Assembly: GCA_902536935.1 (NCBI GenBank)
Contig: CACAZM010000004.1
Coordinates: forward strand, 50,001 to 94,422
Direction: 5' to 3'
DNA from: an uncultured Bacteroidota bacterium
GTDB taxonomy: Bacteria; Bacteroidota; Bacteroidia; Flavobacteriales; Flavobacteriaceae
DNA length: 44,422 bases
Made by a program: the position numbers and the translations under genes. Below the pieces are notes generated by a model. The model was not told the DNA's origin. It made no database searches and was given only the letters and a program-made list of their open reading frames with translations. Shown piece after piece: positions 44,408-44,422 of the stretch (position 1 is its first letter; each line of letters begins with the position of its first letter).

Positions 44408-44422
44408 TGACTATTTTTTGTA

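Overview
This window looks like a chromosomal stretch of a marine-type member of the Flavobacteriia (phylum Bacteroidota). Four things support this. The partial 16S rRNA at the left edge reads like a flavobacterial one. Promoters follow the Bacteroidota pattern (TTG, a spacer of about 19 nt, then TAnnTTTG) instead of the sigma-70 pattern. Starts lack convincing Shine-Dalgarno sequences. Several proteins have the form typical of the group: long NusB, SecA with an internal insert and no C-terminal zinc tail, DnaJ with half a zinc finger, a fused cyclophilin-FKBP, DUF4294 and DUF1573. The genome is compact, and genes overlap or nearly touch at six convergent junctions.

Layout, left to right. 1-1587: 5' part of a 16S gene on the minus strand, driven by two tandem promoters of identical geometry. 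1588-9323: DUF4294 protein, M42 peptidase, acetyl-CoA synthetase (acs), LysE-type exporter, M3 oligopeptidase lipoprotein, pyrD. 9364-11139: nusB, a DUF1573 lipoprotein and yajC as one minus-strand unit ending in a hairpin terminator that sits directly before pyrD. 11249-14539: ABC exporter, thioredoxin-fold protein, dual-domain prolyl isomerase. 14581-20724: recQ, tatC, lptB, pssA, lnt, a block concerned largely with envelope biogenesis. 20787-26844: cobalamin adenosyltransferase, DUF2795 protein, secA, glycosyltransferase, lipoprotein-type msrA.

26858-32382 is a tight minus-strand run: mscS, a sigma-54-type response regulator without a DNA-binding domain, an M28 peptidase, a MATE transporter broken by a one-base frameshift in an 8-T run, a small conserved protein and a PAP2 phosphatase. 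32535-35165 holds grpE-dnaJ and a TIGR01777 protein. 35239-37262 holds ilvE, a MazG-like protein, and a tiny membrane protein translationally coupled to the fluoride channel crcB. 37500-39429 is a nitrogen-uptake pair (TorF-type outer-membrane porin plus AmtB) closed by a strong terminator. 39532-44407 holds purU, then purM-prfA-pyrF-hydrolase on the minus strand, with overlapping stops and starts.

Most of the window is housekeeping. I found no CRISPR array, insertion sequence, prophage, tRNA or clear defence system, and no convincing evidence of a wholly new system. The observations most worth checking are the frameshifted MATE gene, a possible frameshifted small membrane ORF near 8.2 kb, the terminator placed directly before pyrD, the HTH-less sigma-54 activator in its operon, and the very short leaders implied by promoter positions.
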